Shown: positions 1 through 14,600 of the stretch, piece by piece
Position numbering within the stretch: position 1 is the first letter of the stretch
Layout of the letters: each line of letters opens with the position of its first letter
Assembly: GCF_015330165.1 (NCBI RefSeq)
Contig: NZ_JADDXT010000002.1
Location: forward strand, 1,424,504-1,488,503
Direction of reading: 5' to 3'
DNA length: 64,000 nt
Origin: Zobellia roscoffensis
GTDB taxonomy: Bacteria > Bacteroidota > Bacteroidia > Flavobacteriales > Flavobacteriaceae
Position numbers and translations under genes: made by a program
Notes under the pieces: generated by a model
Seen by the model: only the letters and a program-made list of their open reading frames with translations
Database searches by the model: none
What the model was told of the DNA's origin: nothing

Positions 1-462
1 GGCGATGTTATTTTCCCAGAAGGAAGTTCTAAAACCGTAAACGCTAGCGGAGGAACAGCTTACAGATGGTTAGATGCTAATAATATTGAAATTAGCGGTT
101 CTTCTTCGGCCACATTTACTACTGAAGGTAACTACTTATTAATTGCCAATATTGATAACTGTGAAATTAGTAAACCCATTACAGTAACCTACTTAGACCT
201 CTTTAATATACCTAACGTTATTACACCTAACGGTGATGGAGCCAATGACCAATGGATTATACCAAATTCATATTCTAACAAATCTGACGTTCGTGTTATT
301 ATATATAATGCCAACGGTGCGGAAGTACTTAACTCAACCAATTACCAAAATAACTGGCCAGAGTCATCAATGAGCTTCGCTAAACAAAACATGGTTTTCT
401 ACTATGTAATCAAAAACGATAGTGAAACATTGAAACAAGGTACTGTAACCGTTATAAGATAA
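1..462 (+). CDS. T9SS-sorted surface protein, 3' end only (sprC position)
   Basis: This is the last 153 codons of a gene that starts before the window; frame 1 is open from base 1 to the TAA at 460-462. The tail reads as a T9SS type B (gliding-motility-associated) C-terminal sorting domain: a short Ig-like strand region, then IPNVITPNGDGANDQW, a conserved mid-part (VIIYNANGAEV) and a final beta strand ending in VTVIR. Such domains direct export through the type IX system to the cell surface. The next gene follows 13 bp later, so it is probably co-transcribed with the PorP-like and SprB-like genes. By position it matches sprC of Flavobacterium johnsoniae; that identity is an inference because the N-terminal part is missing. 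Confidence 0.8.
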   Translation, partial: GDVIFPEGSSKTVNASGGTAYRWLDANNIEISGSSSATFTTEGNYLLIANIDNCEISKPITVTYLDLFNIPNVITPNGDGANDQWIIPNSYSNKSDVRVIIYNANGAEVLNSTNYQNNWPESSMSFAKQNMVFYYVIKNDSETLKQGTVTVIR

Positions 463-475
463 TCCCCAACCAACC

Positions 476-2620
476 ATGAAATTTGTAAAATACATAGCGC
501 TTATAATACTGGCCGCCTTTACGTTTGCAAACGTTCAGGCACAAGAAGATGACCCTGTATTGTTATACAGTCCGGCATCTCAGAATCTATTAAAGTTCAA
601 TAGATTTTTGATAAACCCAACGTTTTCAACAGTTCAGGAAGACAAGTCTTACGTTAATCTTTTGCACCGAAACCAATCGGTACAATTTAAGGATAATGAT
701 CAAACCTATTTCTTAAGTTATAGCGGTAGAATAGGCGATAAGAGCGGTTTAGGTCTTAGCTTATACACACAAAGTGTAGGTGCAGTATCAAATATTGGTG
801 CGTTGGCTAATTATGCCTACGGCATAAAACTTAGTGACAAGAGTAATTTTACATTTGGTGCAAACTTAGCTTACTATAGTACGGGTCTAGACCAAAACAG
901 TATTGATGTTATAGATATTAATGATTACAGTTTAAGTGGAACCGAAGACAGTAACGTTCTTTCATTTCAGCCTGGTTTCAACATCTCTTATGGTAATATA
1001 GATTTTGGTGTTTTTGCTGAAAACCTATTTGATTATAATCTAAAAACAAGCGAGTCTCTTACTGACTTCGCTGACAAAACCTATTCTAGCCACTTACAAT
1101 ATACTCATCGGTTTGATAAAAGTGATGGTATTATGGAGGGTAGTCGTTTAATGCCTATTGCTAGAGTACGCATGAACGGTCAAAACCGTTTATCATCTGC
1201 TGATGATTCCCAAGATTTATCGTACGGCGGTGGTGCCATATTAGATTTACCAAAACTTGGATGGTTACAAGCGGGTTATGATAGTTTTTATGGTGCTTCT
1301 GCAGGTGCAGGTTTCAATATCAATAAAAGACTTTCATTAGGTTATACCATGGAAAAAGGCTTTGGAACCGACTTCAATAATTTTGGTGTTACTCATGAAA
1401 TATCATTTGCATACTCCTTTACTCCAAACCTTACCGAAGACCGTGTAATGTTAGAAGATGACTATGAAGACTCTTTGGTTGAAAACGAAGAAGTAGACAA
1501 AAATGACCTAGTAGATAATGAAGAGATAGAAGAGCTTAAACGTAAGCTGGCGGAGAACGATGCTATTATTCAAGAGCTCATGTTCCGTCAAGATTCCATA
1601 GAAAATGATCGTCAAAAAGATTTAGAGCGGCGCTTTAATATGGTAATGAGTATGGTTCGTAATGAAACCAGTGGTGAAAGACCTGATTTAGAAGACCGTG
1701 CCGAAAGGTTGTTTATGGGAACTAATGACCGTCCTGCTGTAGCTAACACTACCACAGAAAAAGACATTATTATACCAAACAGTACATCAAATAAAAACAC
1801 ATCAACTACAGATGCTGGAACAGCAACTTTAGTTCAAAACACACCTAAGAAATCTAGGCCTGCAATTGCAAAAGATAAGATTCAAAATACAAAAAACTCA
1901 GCCGTTGGGAAAACATCTTCAACCTCTAAAATTGCAGATAGAAGTAATGTAAAAAGCAGAAAATTCAAAAACTTAGACAATGTTCAAGACGGTTATTATG
2001 TAGTAGCTAATGTATATAAAGGTGGGCAGTACATGGACAAGTTTATGAACAAACTAAATAATGACGGTTTCTCTTCTAACTATGTTGACAATCCTGATAA
2101 TGGATTAAAATATGTGTATTTACAACGCTATGACACTTGGGATGAAGCAGTAGCCGCTCACAATAGTAATATGAACGGCACCTATGACGGTCCGCTTTGG
2201 ATTATGGATGTTGACAACCGGTATACAAACGAAGCCTATGCTTCTAATGTAGACAAATTAAAAGAAAAGTCGGCCAAATACGATACAGATGTACTACGTA
2301 CCAACACGGTTGTAAAAGACCAAATGGTATCTAACGAGTTAGACCCTAAAACACATAAGATTGATGGTATTGGTTCTGGCTACTATATCATAGCTAACGT
2401 GTTTGCAAATCCCAAAAACGCAAACCGTTTTGTAAAACTTTTAAATTCTTACGGGCTTAGTGCCAGTTACTTCATAAACCCTGAAAATAACTGGAGGTAT
2501 GTTTACCTGAAAAGACACCAATCTTGGAACAATGCCCTGTTATCCTACTATACCAACCTGAACGATGCGTACAACGACAAAATGTGGATTATGCGCGTCA
2601 GACCAAATCTACTGGCCTAA
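476..2620 (+). CDS. PorP/SprF-family outer membrane protein with two SPOR-like repeats (sprD position)
   Basis: The 714-residue product has a signal peptide (residues 1-22, ending VQAQ). A PorP/SprF-like beta-barrel region follows (about 24-315, with the typical start LLYSPASQNLLKFNRFLINP). Then come an acidic, probably coiled-coil linker (about 325-400), a low-complexity Ser/Thr/Lys region, and two related repeats of about 75 residues (about 505-579 and 633-707). These repeats read GYYVVANVY...YVYLQRY...WIMDV and GYYIIANVF...YVYLKRH...WIMRV, and they resemble SPOR peptidoglycan-binding domains. PorP/SprF proteins help T9SS deliver particular type B cargo. The stop codon overlaps the ATG of the sprB-like gene (TAATG), implying translational coupling. 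The gene occupies the sprD position. The barrel-plus-SPOR fold is inferred from motif spacing, not from a search. Confidence 0.8.
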   Translation: MKFVKYIALIILAAFTFANVQAQEDDPVLLYSPASQNLLKFNRFLINPTFSTVQEDKSYVNLLHRNQSVQFKDNDQTYFLSYSGRIGDKSGLGLSLYTQSVGAVSNIGALANYAYGIKLSDKSNFTFGANLAYYSTGLDQNSIDVIDINDYSLSGTEDSNVLSFQPGFNISYGNIDFGVFAENLFDYNLKTSESLTDFADKTYSSHLQYTHRFDKSDGIMEGSRLMPIARVRMNGQNRLSSADDSQDLSYGGGAILDLPKLGWLQAGYDSFYGASAGAGFNINKRLSLGYTMEKGFGTDFNNFGVTHEISFAYSFTPNLTEDRVMLEDDYEDSLVENEEVDKNDLVDNEEIEELKRKLAENDAIIQELMFRQDSIENDRQKDLERRFNMVMSMVRNETSGERPDLEDRAERLFMGTNDRPAVANTTTEKDIIIPNSTSNKNTSTTDAGTATLVQNTPKKSRPAIAKDKIQNTKNSAVGKTSSTSKIADRSNVKSRKFKNLDNVQDGYYVVANVYKGGQYMDKFMNKLNNDGFSSNYVDNPDNGLKYVYLQRYDTWDEAVAAHNSNMNGTYDGPLWIMDVDNRYTNEAYASNVDKLKEKSAKYDTDVLRTNTVVKDQMVSNELDPKTHKIDGIGSGYYIIANVFANPKNANRFVKLLNSYGLSASYFINPENNWRYVYLKRHQSWNNALLSYYTNLNDAYNDKMWIMRVRPNLLA

Positions 2621-5600
2621 TGATACCAAAATCCTTAAAAAAAATACTTGCGGGCGCTCTGTTTTTATTAGCATATGCGGGATTTTCACAAGAATATAAA
2701 GCATTTACGAGAACCTACCCATCCGGGGAAAATTTCAGGTATCAAACCAATATAAAGGGAGACTTGACCTTTATCTCTAATAGTATACTAAATAGAGATG
2801 AAAATATTCCCGGCCGACGCCCGGAAGACCCTTACGATAACCTCAACACCAATGGAAACTATTGGCCATCCAGTAATAGAAATACTGAAACTGGAGGGTA
2901 TTACAATTATAATGACCGTAAAAATATGCGGTACATAGATGTTGATACGGACACGAATACCTTTAGTTCTAGTACCGCAACATTTACATTTCCAAGTGCC
3001 GACTGTAATCTTATTAGATATGCAGGCCTTTACTGGTCAGCAACCTATCCTCGAGATGATACTGCAGACCCAGTGGGCACGCCTAGAGATTATGAAATTG
3101 ATGAGATAAAATTTAAAGTTCCCGGTGGTACCTATGTAGATATTACCGCGGATGAAATATTATATGACGGTTTAACTGACACAGCGCTCAGTGCAAACGC
3201 ACCCTACGCTTGTTACGCAGATGTAACCAGTTTAATAACTCCCTTGGCAAACCCAGAGGGAGATTATACCATAGCAAACGTCCCAAGTGCCGAAGGGTAT
3301 GGTATTGCCCCAAACGGATCAGGAATAATGACCGGTGGTGCAGCAGGTGGTTGGACCTTAGTAATTGTTTATGAAAATCCCAATACAAGTGGTAAACTCA
3401 TTACTACTTTTGATGGTTTTGCCCGCGTTACAGGTTCAGACACCATCAACATAAATTATTCTGGCTTTAATACAATTCCTGTAGGCCCGGTAAATGCCAA
3501 CATTGGAGCAGCTTCACTGGAAGGTGATTTTAGAATTACCGGTGATAGATTAAGAATCAGCGCTGCAAGTAACGGTGGGTTTACTACTCTGAGCAATGGT
3601 ACAAATCCATCAAATAATTTCTTTAATAGTAACATTACTCGTAATGGTACTCATGCCACAAATAGAAACCCGTTCAGTCTAAATACCTTAGGTTTTGATA
3701 GCGACATATTTAATCTAAATAACCCTACCAATTCCGTTATACCAAATAACGAAACAGCTGCTACTTTTAGATTTCAAACTAATGGTGACCAATACTATCC
3801 GTTTTTCAACTCGTTCAATATAGAAATTATTGAACCGGATATTGTTCTAGAAAAAAAGGTAGAAGATATTGCAGGAAATGACATAACCGGTCTAGGTGTT
3901 AATCTAGGTCAAATTTTAGACTATGTGCTTACGTTTCAAAACACCGGAAACGATGACGCGGTAAATTATACCATTCGTGATATATTACCCATAAATGTCA
4001 CGTTAGATGAGGCAAATCTAGACATGCCAACTGGAACCACATACACCTATGACCCAGCAACCAGAGAGGTAGATTTTTTCATTCCTAACAGTTTTGTAGA
4101 AATAGGTGATACCCCTGGACAAATACGTATGCGTGTTCAAGTGGCGGAAAACTGCTTTGACTTTATTGATGCGTGTACCGATCTTATTCAAAATTTGGCT
4201 TATTCTACTTATCAGGGAAGAATAAACGATAACCAAATTACTGATGATCCTAGTGTATCTGATTTTGATAATTGTGGTTTTGTTACTCCAGGTGCGACTA
4301 ACTTTTTATTAGATGATCTTTCTGACTGTAATTTCACGAGAACCGTTCAACTCTGTGGTCTAAGCGCAGTTTTAGATGCTGGTGATAATTTTGACGATTA
4401 CATTTGGGTTCGTGACGAAAACGGCAATGGACAAATTGATGCTTCTGACCCTGTTTTAAATGATGGCGACCCTGATTCTGACCAAAGTACTTTAGAAGTA
4501 ACCGAAGTTGGCACCTACATTGTAGACAAAATAGTTGCTGATCCTTGTAAGGGTTTCAAAGAAATAATGATTGTTGAAAGGTATGGCACTACCCAGACCA
4601 ATCCGCTTGTAGATTATTTTAACGATACCAATAGCGATGCGGATCCAACCAATGATATTCAAGGTGAAATTGTACAGTGTAGTATTGATGGAGATTTACT
4701 ACCTAAGTTTTTCCTTTGTGGCTCAGCAGATATACAGCCTATTCGTTTAAATATACTAGACGCACAGAGTATTTCTTGGGAAAAACTAGATGAAGGTAGC
4801 TGTATTGCCGCCCCGGATGATTGTGCCAATAAAAACCTAACCTGTACATGGAACGAAGTTGCCACAGGAAGCAATTATGATGCTGATACAGCAGGAAAAT
4901 ACCGTTTGGTCATAAATTATACCAATGGGTGTTTTAGTAGATTTTATTTTGACGTTTTTCAGAATAACTTAGACATTCTTTACAATGACAGGGACATTAT
5001 TTGTAACACGAATGGTAACATTACCATAACCAATTTAGGTAGTAACTACGGTTACCAATTGGTAGATGTGGCTAACAATACTATTGTAGTCCCATTTAGT
5101 GCTAACAACGGGCCAAGTTTTGATATTGCTACAAATGGAGCTTATAGAGTTGATGTTACTCAATTAGACAGCTCAGGAAACCCTATTCCGGACGCTTGTA
5201 TATTCAATACTCCAGATATAGGAATTTTAGATAGAGACTTTCAAGTAGATGTAACAACTACACCTTCTAATTGTAATGCTCAAGGTATTATTAAGATTGA
5301 TATTCTTAATGTTGAACCTAATTACACCTACGTCTTAAGAAGAAGTGACGGAACCTTGATAGACGACGAAACCGCTCAATCAGATAACACGCACTCATTC
5401 AATGTAAATGCCGGAGATTATACTATAGAAGCATCTTCACAAGATGGATGTTTCTATACAGAAGATGTTACCGTAACCCGTACTCCAGATCCAACCGTGT
5501 TGGCTGTTACAACAAGAAACATAGGTTGTACTGCAGGTACTATTGAGCTTACAGGTGCCGGTGGACTTCCAAATCCTGATTATTCATATGCCATTTGGAG

Positions 5601-8600
5601 CAAAAACGGAACAAATTTATATGCTGATGTAACTTCTATTCCAGGAGATGCATATGACACCAACCCTATTTTTTCTTTTGGATGGAGAGATACTGACGCC
5701 GATGATATTGATGAATATTTTGCAGGCGAAGACGGAGACTATATTTTTGTAATTGTAGACTCTAACAACTGTTTCGCATTTTCTAACGAAGTAACAATTA
5801 GCGACAATGGGGCAATGACCCTTGATTCCATTACAGAAACCGCACCCTCCTGTAGTGGTGATTCAGATGGAGCAATAACAATTAACACCACTGGTGGTGT
5901 AGCACCATACGAGTTCAGTATTGATGGAGGAACAACTACGCAAGGAACACCAAATTTTGTAAACCTTATTGCTGGTACTTATGAAGTTTTTGTAACGGAT
6001 TCATCTGGTTGTAGCTTTTCACAAACAGTAGACTTAACTGAGCCGTTTCCTTTAAGTGCCTCCGCAGGTGTTTCAAGAGACGCTACTTGTGACCCTAATG
6101 GTGCTGAAGTAAGAGTAACAAATGTTACAGGTGGTACTTCTCCATACCAATATAGTTTTGACGGCGGCGCAACTTATGGAGCTTCTAGCACAGCAACGCT
6201 TCCTCCAGGTGATTATACGGTAATCGTAACTGATGGTTCTTGTGAATTCCCAATGAACGTTACTGTAGAAGACGTACCAGACGAGCCAGAAGTAACGCTT
6301 ACACCAGAAGTAAGTTATGACTGTGACGGCTTGGCCACAGTAACTGCTACGCCAAATATTACAACATACAATTATACCTATGCCTTAGATGGTGTAGTAA
6401 ATTCCCCGGACCCAACGAGCAACGTTTTTCTAAATGTGGGACCAGGAACTTATACGGTAAGTACAAATTATACATCGCAAACACCACCAACACCAAGTTT
6501 ATTATTGGCTGAAGATTTTGGTAGTGGAACGACTATTCCTAGCCCAAATACCAACGGGTATACCTACGAAGATCAAACAAACAATGCACCAGGAGATTCT
6601 AACAGTAATGTAAATGATTTTGAATACACGGTAACAAGTGACATTGTTGCCCCCTTTGGCACATGGATCAACCCAATAGACCATACTTCTGGTACACGTA
6701 CAGGTCAAGGCCGCTATTTAGTAATGAATGTGGGTACACCAACTCCAACTCAAATAATCTACTCAAAACAGATAAATGATGTAATACCTAATCAAGATTT
6801 AAGTGTTACACTATACGTTATGAACCTCCTGCGGCAAGGCACTGGTGGTCTTGATCCAAATTTGACCGTAGAAATAAGAGAGACAGGAACAACAAATGTT
6901 GTTCAATCTATAAGAACCGGCGAAATTGCAAAAAATACGGGATCTAGTGATTGGGTAGAGTTCACGGCAACCCTTAATCCAGGAGCAAATACAACTCTGG
7001 ATTTTGTAATAAGATCTGAAGTCAACGGAAATGGCGGTAATGATTTTGCACTTGATGATATAGTGATACATCAAGTACCTGAAGTTTGTGAGCAAACTGT
7101 TGAAACTGCTGTAACCGTTGTTGCTGGTAACGTATTTACCGCAAATATTACTGGTTCTACGGATGTAAGTTGTAATGGATTAAACGATGGATCAATAACC
7201 TTTGAGGTAGAGAATTTTAATGCTGCCGGATTTGAATATTCCATAGATGGAGGTGCTTTTATTGCCTCAACTTTATCACCTGTAACCTCTCCATCCAACC
7301 TTGGTGCCGGTTCACATACCTTAGTGGTAAGAAAAGCGGATGAAACAACATGTTCAAGAACACTGACACAAACAATAAACGCTCCTGATGCACTGGAAGC
7401 ATTTGCTTCAATTACAACCGAATTAAGTTGTACCAATGGCGGTGCAACTATAACCGCTAGTGTTACTGGCGGTACTGCAGCTTATGAGTATCAATTAGAA
7501 GATAATCTAGGCGCTATTGTTGGAACTTTTGATTATGCAACGAACGGAGCAAATACGGTATTTTCTGGATTAGCAGCTGGAGACTATATTGTTAAAGTAC
7601 GAGATGCCAATACCTGTGAAGATGCAATTAATGCTGCATTGACAGTTGCCGCTGCAAACCCGATTACTTTTAATGTTACGCCTACCGCCTGTTATCCTGG
7701 TGGAAATACCGCTACGATTCAAGTAGATGTTACAGACGGAAATGGAGATTATACTTTTAGCATAAACGGTAATCCTTGGGTTAGCCCAACTCCAGCAAAC
7801 AGCACAACACACACTTTTAGCGGTCTTTCAAACGGCACTTATACCATTAATGTTCAAGACGGATTTGGTTGTATTGGAGTTTTGCAAAATATTACAATTG
7901 ACCCTCAACTAACGGTCAGTGCTTCGGCTCCAACAATTACAGCCTGTGCAACTGATACAGATATCACTATTTCTGCTTCAGGTGGAGACAACAACTATGT
8001 ATTTGCTGTTGTAACTAACGGCACTGCAGTTCTTGACGGAGATTTTAATACAACAAATCCTGTTACAGTTTCGGCTGCTGGAGATTATGATGTGTATGTA
8101 CGTGACAATAGTGGGGGAGCAGATTACTGTTCTGCCATGTACACGATTACTGTAAACCAAGACGCTCCTATTGCAATTACACCTACGCCAACCGCTGTAA
8201 CTTGTTTTGGAGAATCAAACGGGGCAATTTCAGTAGTTGTAGATTCTGGCGGAAACGCACCGTTCATGTACAGTATTGACAACGGGACTACCTATGTAAC
8301 CGAAAATAGTTTCCCTAACCTTAGTGCGGGAACCTATCCTGTACGCGTTAGAGATTCCAATAATTGTGAAACTACGCCTCAAGATGTAGTTGTTACGGAA
8401 CCATCTCAATTGGTAGCAGAAGCGAGTATTACACAAAATTATACCTGTCTTGTTGACGGTGAAATCACTGTTGGTAACGTTACTCCAACAACAGGTGGGT
8501 CTGGAGATTATCAGTATAGCATAAACGGGAGTGCTTGGACCGCTTCTTCTTCAACAGGAGTGCATACTTTCTCTGGTTTAACCGATGGTACCTACAGCAT

Positions 8601-11600
8601 TCGGGTTAGGGATGCCAATGCTACTTCATGTGAGCTTACTTTGGCCGATGTTATAATTGCTCCATTACCAACAGAACCAACACTTTCTACCTCAGTTACT
8701 TATAACTGTGATGGAACAGGAAACATAACCGTTCTACCTAACGATGCTTCGTATACATACAGTATAGATGGAGCAACGGCTCAAACACCAAATTTATTTA
8801 GCGATGTAGCAATAGGAAGTCATACTATTGTTGTTAACTATGGTAGTGATTGTACGGTTGATACAACTGTAATTGTTGAGGACGGCTATGCTTTTGAAGC
8901 TTCGATTACCGCTTTTGAAAATCTGGATTGTAATGCTGATAGTTCAGGAACTATTACCATTAATGCCGATAATTACGGAACAGGAGGATTTGAATATAGC
9001 CTAAACGGAGCTGCATTTGTTGGTCCTTTTACAGCTGCAGAACAAATTACGGGTCTTGCAGCACAAGCACATTCAATTGAAGTACGAGATGTTGACAATG
9101 CTGTTGCCAGTCTTCCTGGTTGTACGGTACTGTTAAATCAAACTTTAACCGAACCGGATGCTATTGTTGCTTCGGCAAGCATTACAGAACAGTATACTTG
9201 TAACAATACAGGTGCTACTATTACAGCTAGCGCAATAGGAGGAACTCCAACGTACGAGTACCAACTAGAGGATGATTTAGGAACCACAATAACAACTTAT
9301 CAAACAGAAGCTACTTTTGCCGGCGTGCCTGCAGGCGATTATATCGTAAGGGTAAGAGACACAAATTCATGTAGCGATCCAATAAATACGGCAATTACCG
9401 TTACCGCTCCAGTAGTACCTACTTTTGATACCATTGCCACAGCTTGTTACTCAGGTACTAATGATGCTTCAATACAGGTTGATGTTACAGCAGGCAATGG
9501 AGGGTACAGTTTCAGAATTGATGGTGGCCCGTTTGTAGCAGCAACTCCAGTTACAGGAACAACTCACACTTTTGACAATCTAGCCAATGGTACTTATACC
9601 ATAGATGTGAGAGATGCTTATGGATGTACGGCTGTCCAACAAACTATTACCATAGACCCACAATTAGTAGTATCTGTAGATGTGGTTGATATCAGCGCAT
9701 GTAATGACGGTTCAATTACTGTTAATGCCACAGGTGGAAACGGAACCTTGGTTTACGCCATTGTACCGGCAAATACAAGTCCTTCTGGCCTTTATTCAAC
9801 AACTAACTTCTTAAACGTTACTAGCGCTATGGCTACGGCCAACCCAACTGGGTATGATGTATATGTTCTAGATAATAATGGGGCATCTCCATCATGTTCT
9901 TTCCTACAAGAAGATATTATACTTACTCCTGTTGCCACATTAACCGCAAGCGGAACAGCAACCGACCCTGAGTGTTTTGATGGTTTAGGTTCAATTGATG
10001 CTACGGTAGGTGGAGGAACAGGTCCGTTTACGTATCAATTAGTAGATTTGACTCCTGCTGATGGAATTGATTATGGAACAACCAACACCAATATTTCCAC
10101 AACCACATTAACTTTCAGCGGTATAGGGATAGGAGATTATGAAATTACCGTTACCGATACCAACAGTTGTGCGGTAACCTCAGCCACAATTACAATAAAC
10201 AATGCCACAGAAATAACTGCGGATATCGTTCCTATTTTACCAGCAGCATGTAATGACCCTGATCCTAATGAATACGGTTTCAGGTTCGATAATGTAACCG
10301 CTCCTGCTGGTGGAACTATAGAATATAGTAATGACGGCGGTGCTTCTTGGCAGCTTTCAGATGAATTAAGAGGCACTGATTCGGGTACAGAAGTATTCCC
10401 TTCTATTAGAGTTACTTTGCCTAGTGGAACTATTTGTCAGAGAGATTTTGATAGGTATATAATTCCTTATCCGTTAGATGATTTGGATATTACCCTATCA
10501 GCAATAATTATAGGTTGTAATGACCTTCGTGTTACGGTCGAGGGTAGCGAGGGTAACCCAATTCCAGGATATGAGTATACTTATACAGACGATCCTGCTA
10601 ACTTTAATACGTTTGTTTCGAACCCCAATGTGTGGACTGCACCATTGCCTAGTGGAACCTCACACACTTTTCAAAATATTGACCCAACAACCCCACAATA
10701 TCCTGAAGTACCTCTATTAGTACCAGGACGTACCTACGTATTTTACGTTAGAGATGGTGCTGGTTGTATAAGACAAAGTAATGTAAACGTAAACGATATT
10801 CCTGGAATCAACTTACCTATTGAAATAACTTCTGATATAACACCAAGTTGTTTCGGGGCTGCTAATGGTTCTATCACCTTTAATTTAAATCCTACCACGT
10901 CATACCCTAGTATGCGCTGGGAGGTGTATGAATTAGGAAATGGAACTCCTATTGAGACCAGTGGAGGTAATGTTCCTTACAACAATACCATAACAACCAC
11001 AATTGGACTTGGCGAAGGCGAATACTACATTGATGTTATTCAGGTAGACGGTTCTAATGCTGACGCTTGTACAGGAGGTAGTGAAAATACCTATCTTCAG
11101 GAACTAAATGCTTTAAATGCAACGGCAACGGCTACACGCGATATCTCATGTAATTTATCAGGTCTAATTACTATAGATAATATTACCGGTGGTGGCGGAG
11201 CGCCATACACTTTTGACGTTACTGGGCCTGCTGGCTTTACCCCATTGACAGGTACAAATACCAATCCGGTACAGATTCCTGTAAATTCACCTGCAGGAGA
11301 TTATACAGTTACGATTAATGATCAATATGGTTGTTCATTTACCATGGCCGCCGTTACTTTGGATTTATCACCAAACCCAACAATTGATTCCATTACCCAA
11401 GATAATTGTAGCGCTCCAATAGACCTTACCGTAGTTGGAAACTCAGCGGCGGGCAATATTCGTTATGCTATTGTGCCTGCGGGAGACCCTGCACCAACAA
11501 CATATCTTGATAATGCTGGATTGTTCGAAAATGTAGCTGATGGTTCTTATGATGTATATATCATAGACGGAAACGGATGTACTAACTCACAATCGGCTTT

Positions 11601-14600
11601 TGTTGTTCACCCTGTGTTATCGGCTAAAGCAGAACTTACAAAAACATTAGATTGTACGGCATCCCCAGATGCAGTAATCGCAATTGAAGTTTTAGATGGT
11701 TCAGGAAGCTACGAGTACTCTATTACAAATACTGCTGGAGCCCCAGCAGTTACGCAAACAGTTGTTCCTGGGAATCCGTTTAATTACCAAGCACCTGCTG
11801 CTGGAGATTATACAATTACCATCTATGATACCAACACACCAAGTAGCTTATCATGTAATAGAGAGTTTGTAATTAATGTTCCTACTAGAATAGAGCCTGT
11901 TGTTAATACAATTGCAGCAACAGATGTAACCTGTATAGGCGATTCTGATGGTGCTATTACAATATCGGCAATAGATAATGCAACAGGTCCGTATACTTTT
12001 GAAATTACTTCAATGGATGGTGCTGCAACAAGCATCAATCCAACAAGTTTTACAAATACTACAGCAACATTTACAGGGCTTGCGCCAACAACAACTGCTG
12101 CTGGATATATAGTTACGCTTAGAGGAAATTCAACCACAAATAACTGTACGACCGATAGTGCACCCATTGAAATTGCTGAACCATTAACTATTACTGTAAC
12201 AATGGATGCGGTCGTAGAGTTTGGATGTACGACAGCAAATAACCAAAATGATGCAAGTATTTCAGTTGCTAGTGCTACAGGAGGTTCAAATACTTTTGTT
12301 CGTTATGAATTCATTAAAAATGACAACCCTAATACAGTAGCTGTTGAGGCAGATGTTGTGGTTCAAAATGGTTCTAATGAAACTTATATTGAAACTGATA
12401 TATTAGGTGGTGCATATACCATAAACGTTTATGACGATAATGGTTGTTCTGGTACTACTACGGAAACAATTGCTCCTTTTGTTGAAATCAGTAATCCTAC
12501 CGTTACTATTGATACGGATGTAAGCTGCAACCCTGGAGATGATGCCGTGGTTTCAATAGGGGTCGATTTAACTCCACCTTCAGGAACACCAACACTATCA
12601 TATTCTGTTGTTGGAACCGATAATGCATATAGCAACTTAAATCAACCTACTAATTCATTTACTGGAATAGGAGTAGGAAACTACGAAGTAACCGTAACCA
12701 ATACGGATACGGGATGTTTTGTACAAACCACTTTTGAAATTGAAGATCCAAATACATTTGAAATCACAGCTGACACAGTTGATGTAGTTTGCAATGGAGA
12801 CGATGGTTCTGTAAGCTTTACTATAAGCGATGTTACCAATCCATACGCTGCAGGTTTCACATGGCAAATTTATAATTCACAAGGTACGGTTGCCACAGGT
12901 GATGATACTATCATTGTTGCAGCAACTGGAACCTCGGCCAATGTAGGTCCCACTACACCTTACGCCATTGGCGCGGGCGAGTACCGCGTTGAGGTTACCC
13001 AAGACAGTAATCCTTCTTGTGTAGCTTCTGAATTATTTACCATTGCAGGTCCTAGTGACCCAATTAGCGCAAACAGGATATTTACCGATATCACTTGCGT
13101 ACCAGGTAACAACGGAACCATTACCATTACCGATGTTACTGGTGGATGGGGCGGTTATTCGTATCTCATCTTTGATGCGGCCGGTCCAGTTATTGACACT
13201 ACTGACCCTGCTAGTTATATTTCAAACCAGAAAGAAGAAAACCTAACCGCGGCTACCTACCAAGTTTGGGTTATGGATTCTAGAGGATGTGCTGAGCAAT
13301 TGGCAGATGTTGTTCTGGCTGATCCAACACCGATTACGGCAGATTTAAGAATCAATCAGCCTAACTGTACCGACTTAGAAGGTGAAATTGAAGTTATCAA
13401 CGTATTGAACGGTCAAGGTAGCAATTATAGTTACCAGTTACAGTTCTTCAATACAGGTACTTCTGCTTTTGAAGATATGAGACCTATACAAACCTCAGCC
13501 ATATTTAGTGGTTTAGGTGCAGGTGAGTATCAAGTAATTGTTAGCGATCAGTGGGGTTGTGTAGGTACTACAAGTACAAGCATTGATTTACATGAACCTA
13601 TTTCACCATTGGCTTCTGTAGTTAAAACTATAGATTGTTCTACTACAGATCCAGGTGGACAGATTACCATTTCACAAACGGGTGGTTCTGGAAGCTTTAG
13701 ATATGACGTACAGTATCCATTATCAGCTCCTGCCACAGTAGATGATACCAACAACACCGGTATTTTTACAGGCCTTACCCAAGTAGGTGATTATGTATTT
13801 ACAATTACCGATTTAGACCCTAATCATGGTTGTAGTACCACAATCACGCAACGTTTGGAAACAGCCGTGATTCCAGTTATGAATGTAGATTCTTCTACCA
13901 ACGTAACTTGTAATGGCTTAGATGACGGAACGATTTCAGTGAGTGTAACCGATAATGGAGTAGGACCATATACCTTCAGTATTATTACTGGCCCTGGTAG
14001 TACGGCTACCTTCCCAATAGCAGCAACTTCTTCAACAGCAACCTCAGCTTTCTTTGATGGACTTGAAGGTTCTGTTGCAGGAATAACATACACTATTGAG
14101 GCAAGAGGTGCTAATAACTGTACCATCACAACAGATGTTACTATTACCGAATTAAATGTTATCACAGTAGATCCAATCACTATTCTTGAATACGGTTGTA
14201 CTATTGGAAATAACGGAAACAACGCCAGTATATCATTCACTAACGCATCAGGTGGAACAGGAACTTTTGTTCGTTATGTATTCATTCGCGATGGAAGCGT
14301 TGTTCAAGATGGTTCAAACACCACTTATTTTGAAACTGATGGTTTAGGTGGTTCATACGAATTACGCGTTTATGATGATGCAGGATGTTCAGCACTTTCA
14401 GCTACTGATACCGTTTTACCTTTTGTAGAAATCAGCAATGCTACTGTAACCACTACCCAAGAAGCCGCTTGTTCCCCATTGAACAATGCTGAAATAGAGG
14501 TTGGCGTAACCGTTAGCCCTTCTGGTGCAACACCTAATTTAGAATATACGGTAACAGGAATAAATGTTACGTATAGTCAGACCATTGCTTCTACTAATAA

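Noticed and set aside
2524..2619. Upstream in-frame start for the sprB-like gene
   Set aside because: It would bury the signal peptide behind 32 residues and overlap the previous gene; the ATG at 2620 overlaps the stop codon in the usual coupled way.
7071..14240. Long minus-strand open frames inside the sprB-like gene (for example 7071-7436, 11823-12167 and 13824-14240)
   Set aside because: They lie fully antisense to the intact adhesin frame and translate to low-complexity Val/Thr/Ser-rich shadows of the repeats, without start signals or family motifs.
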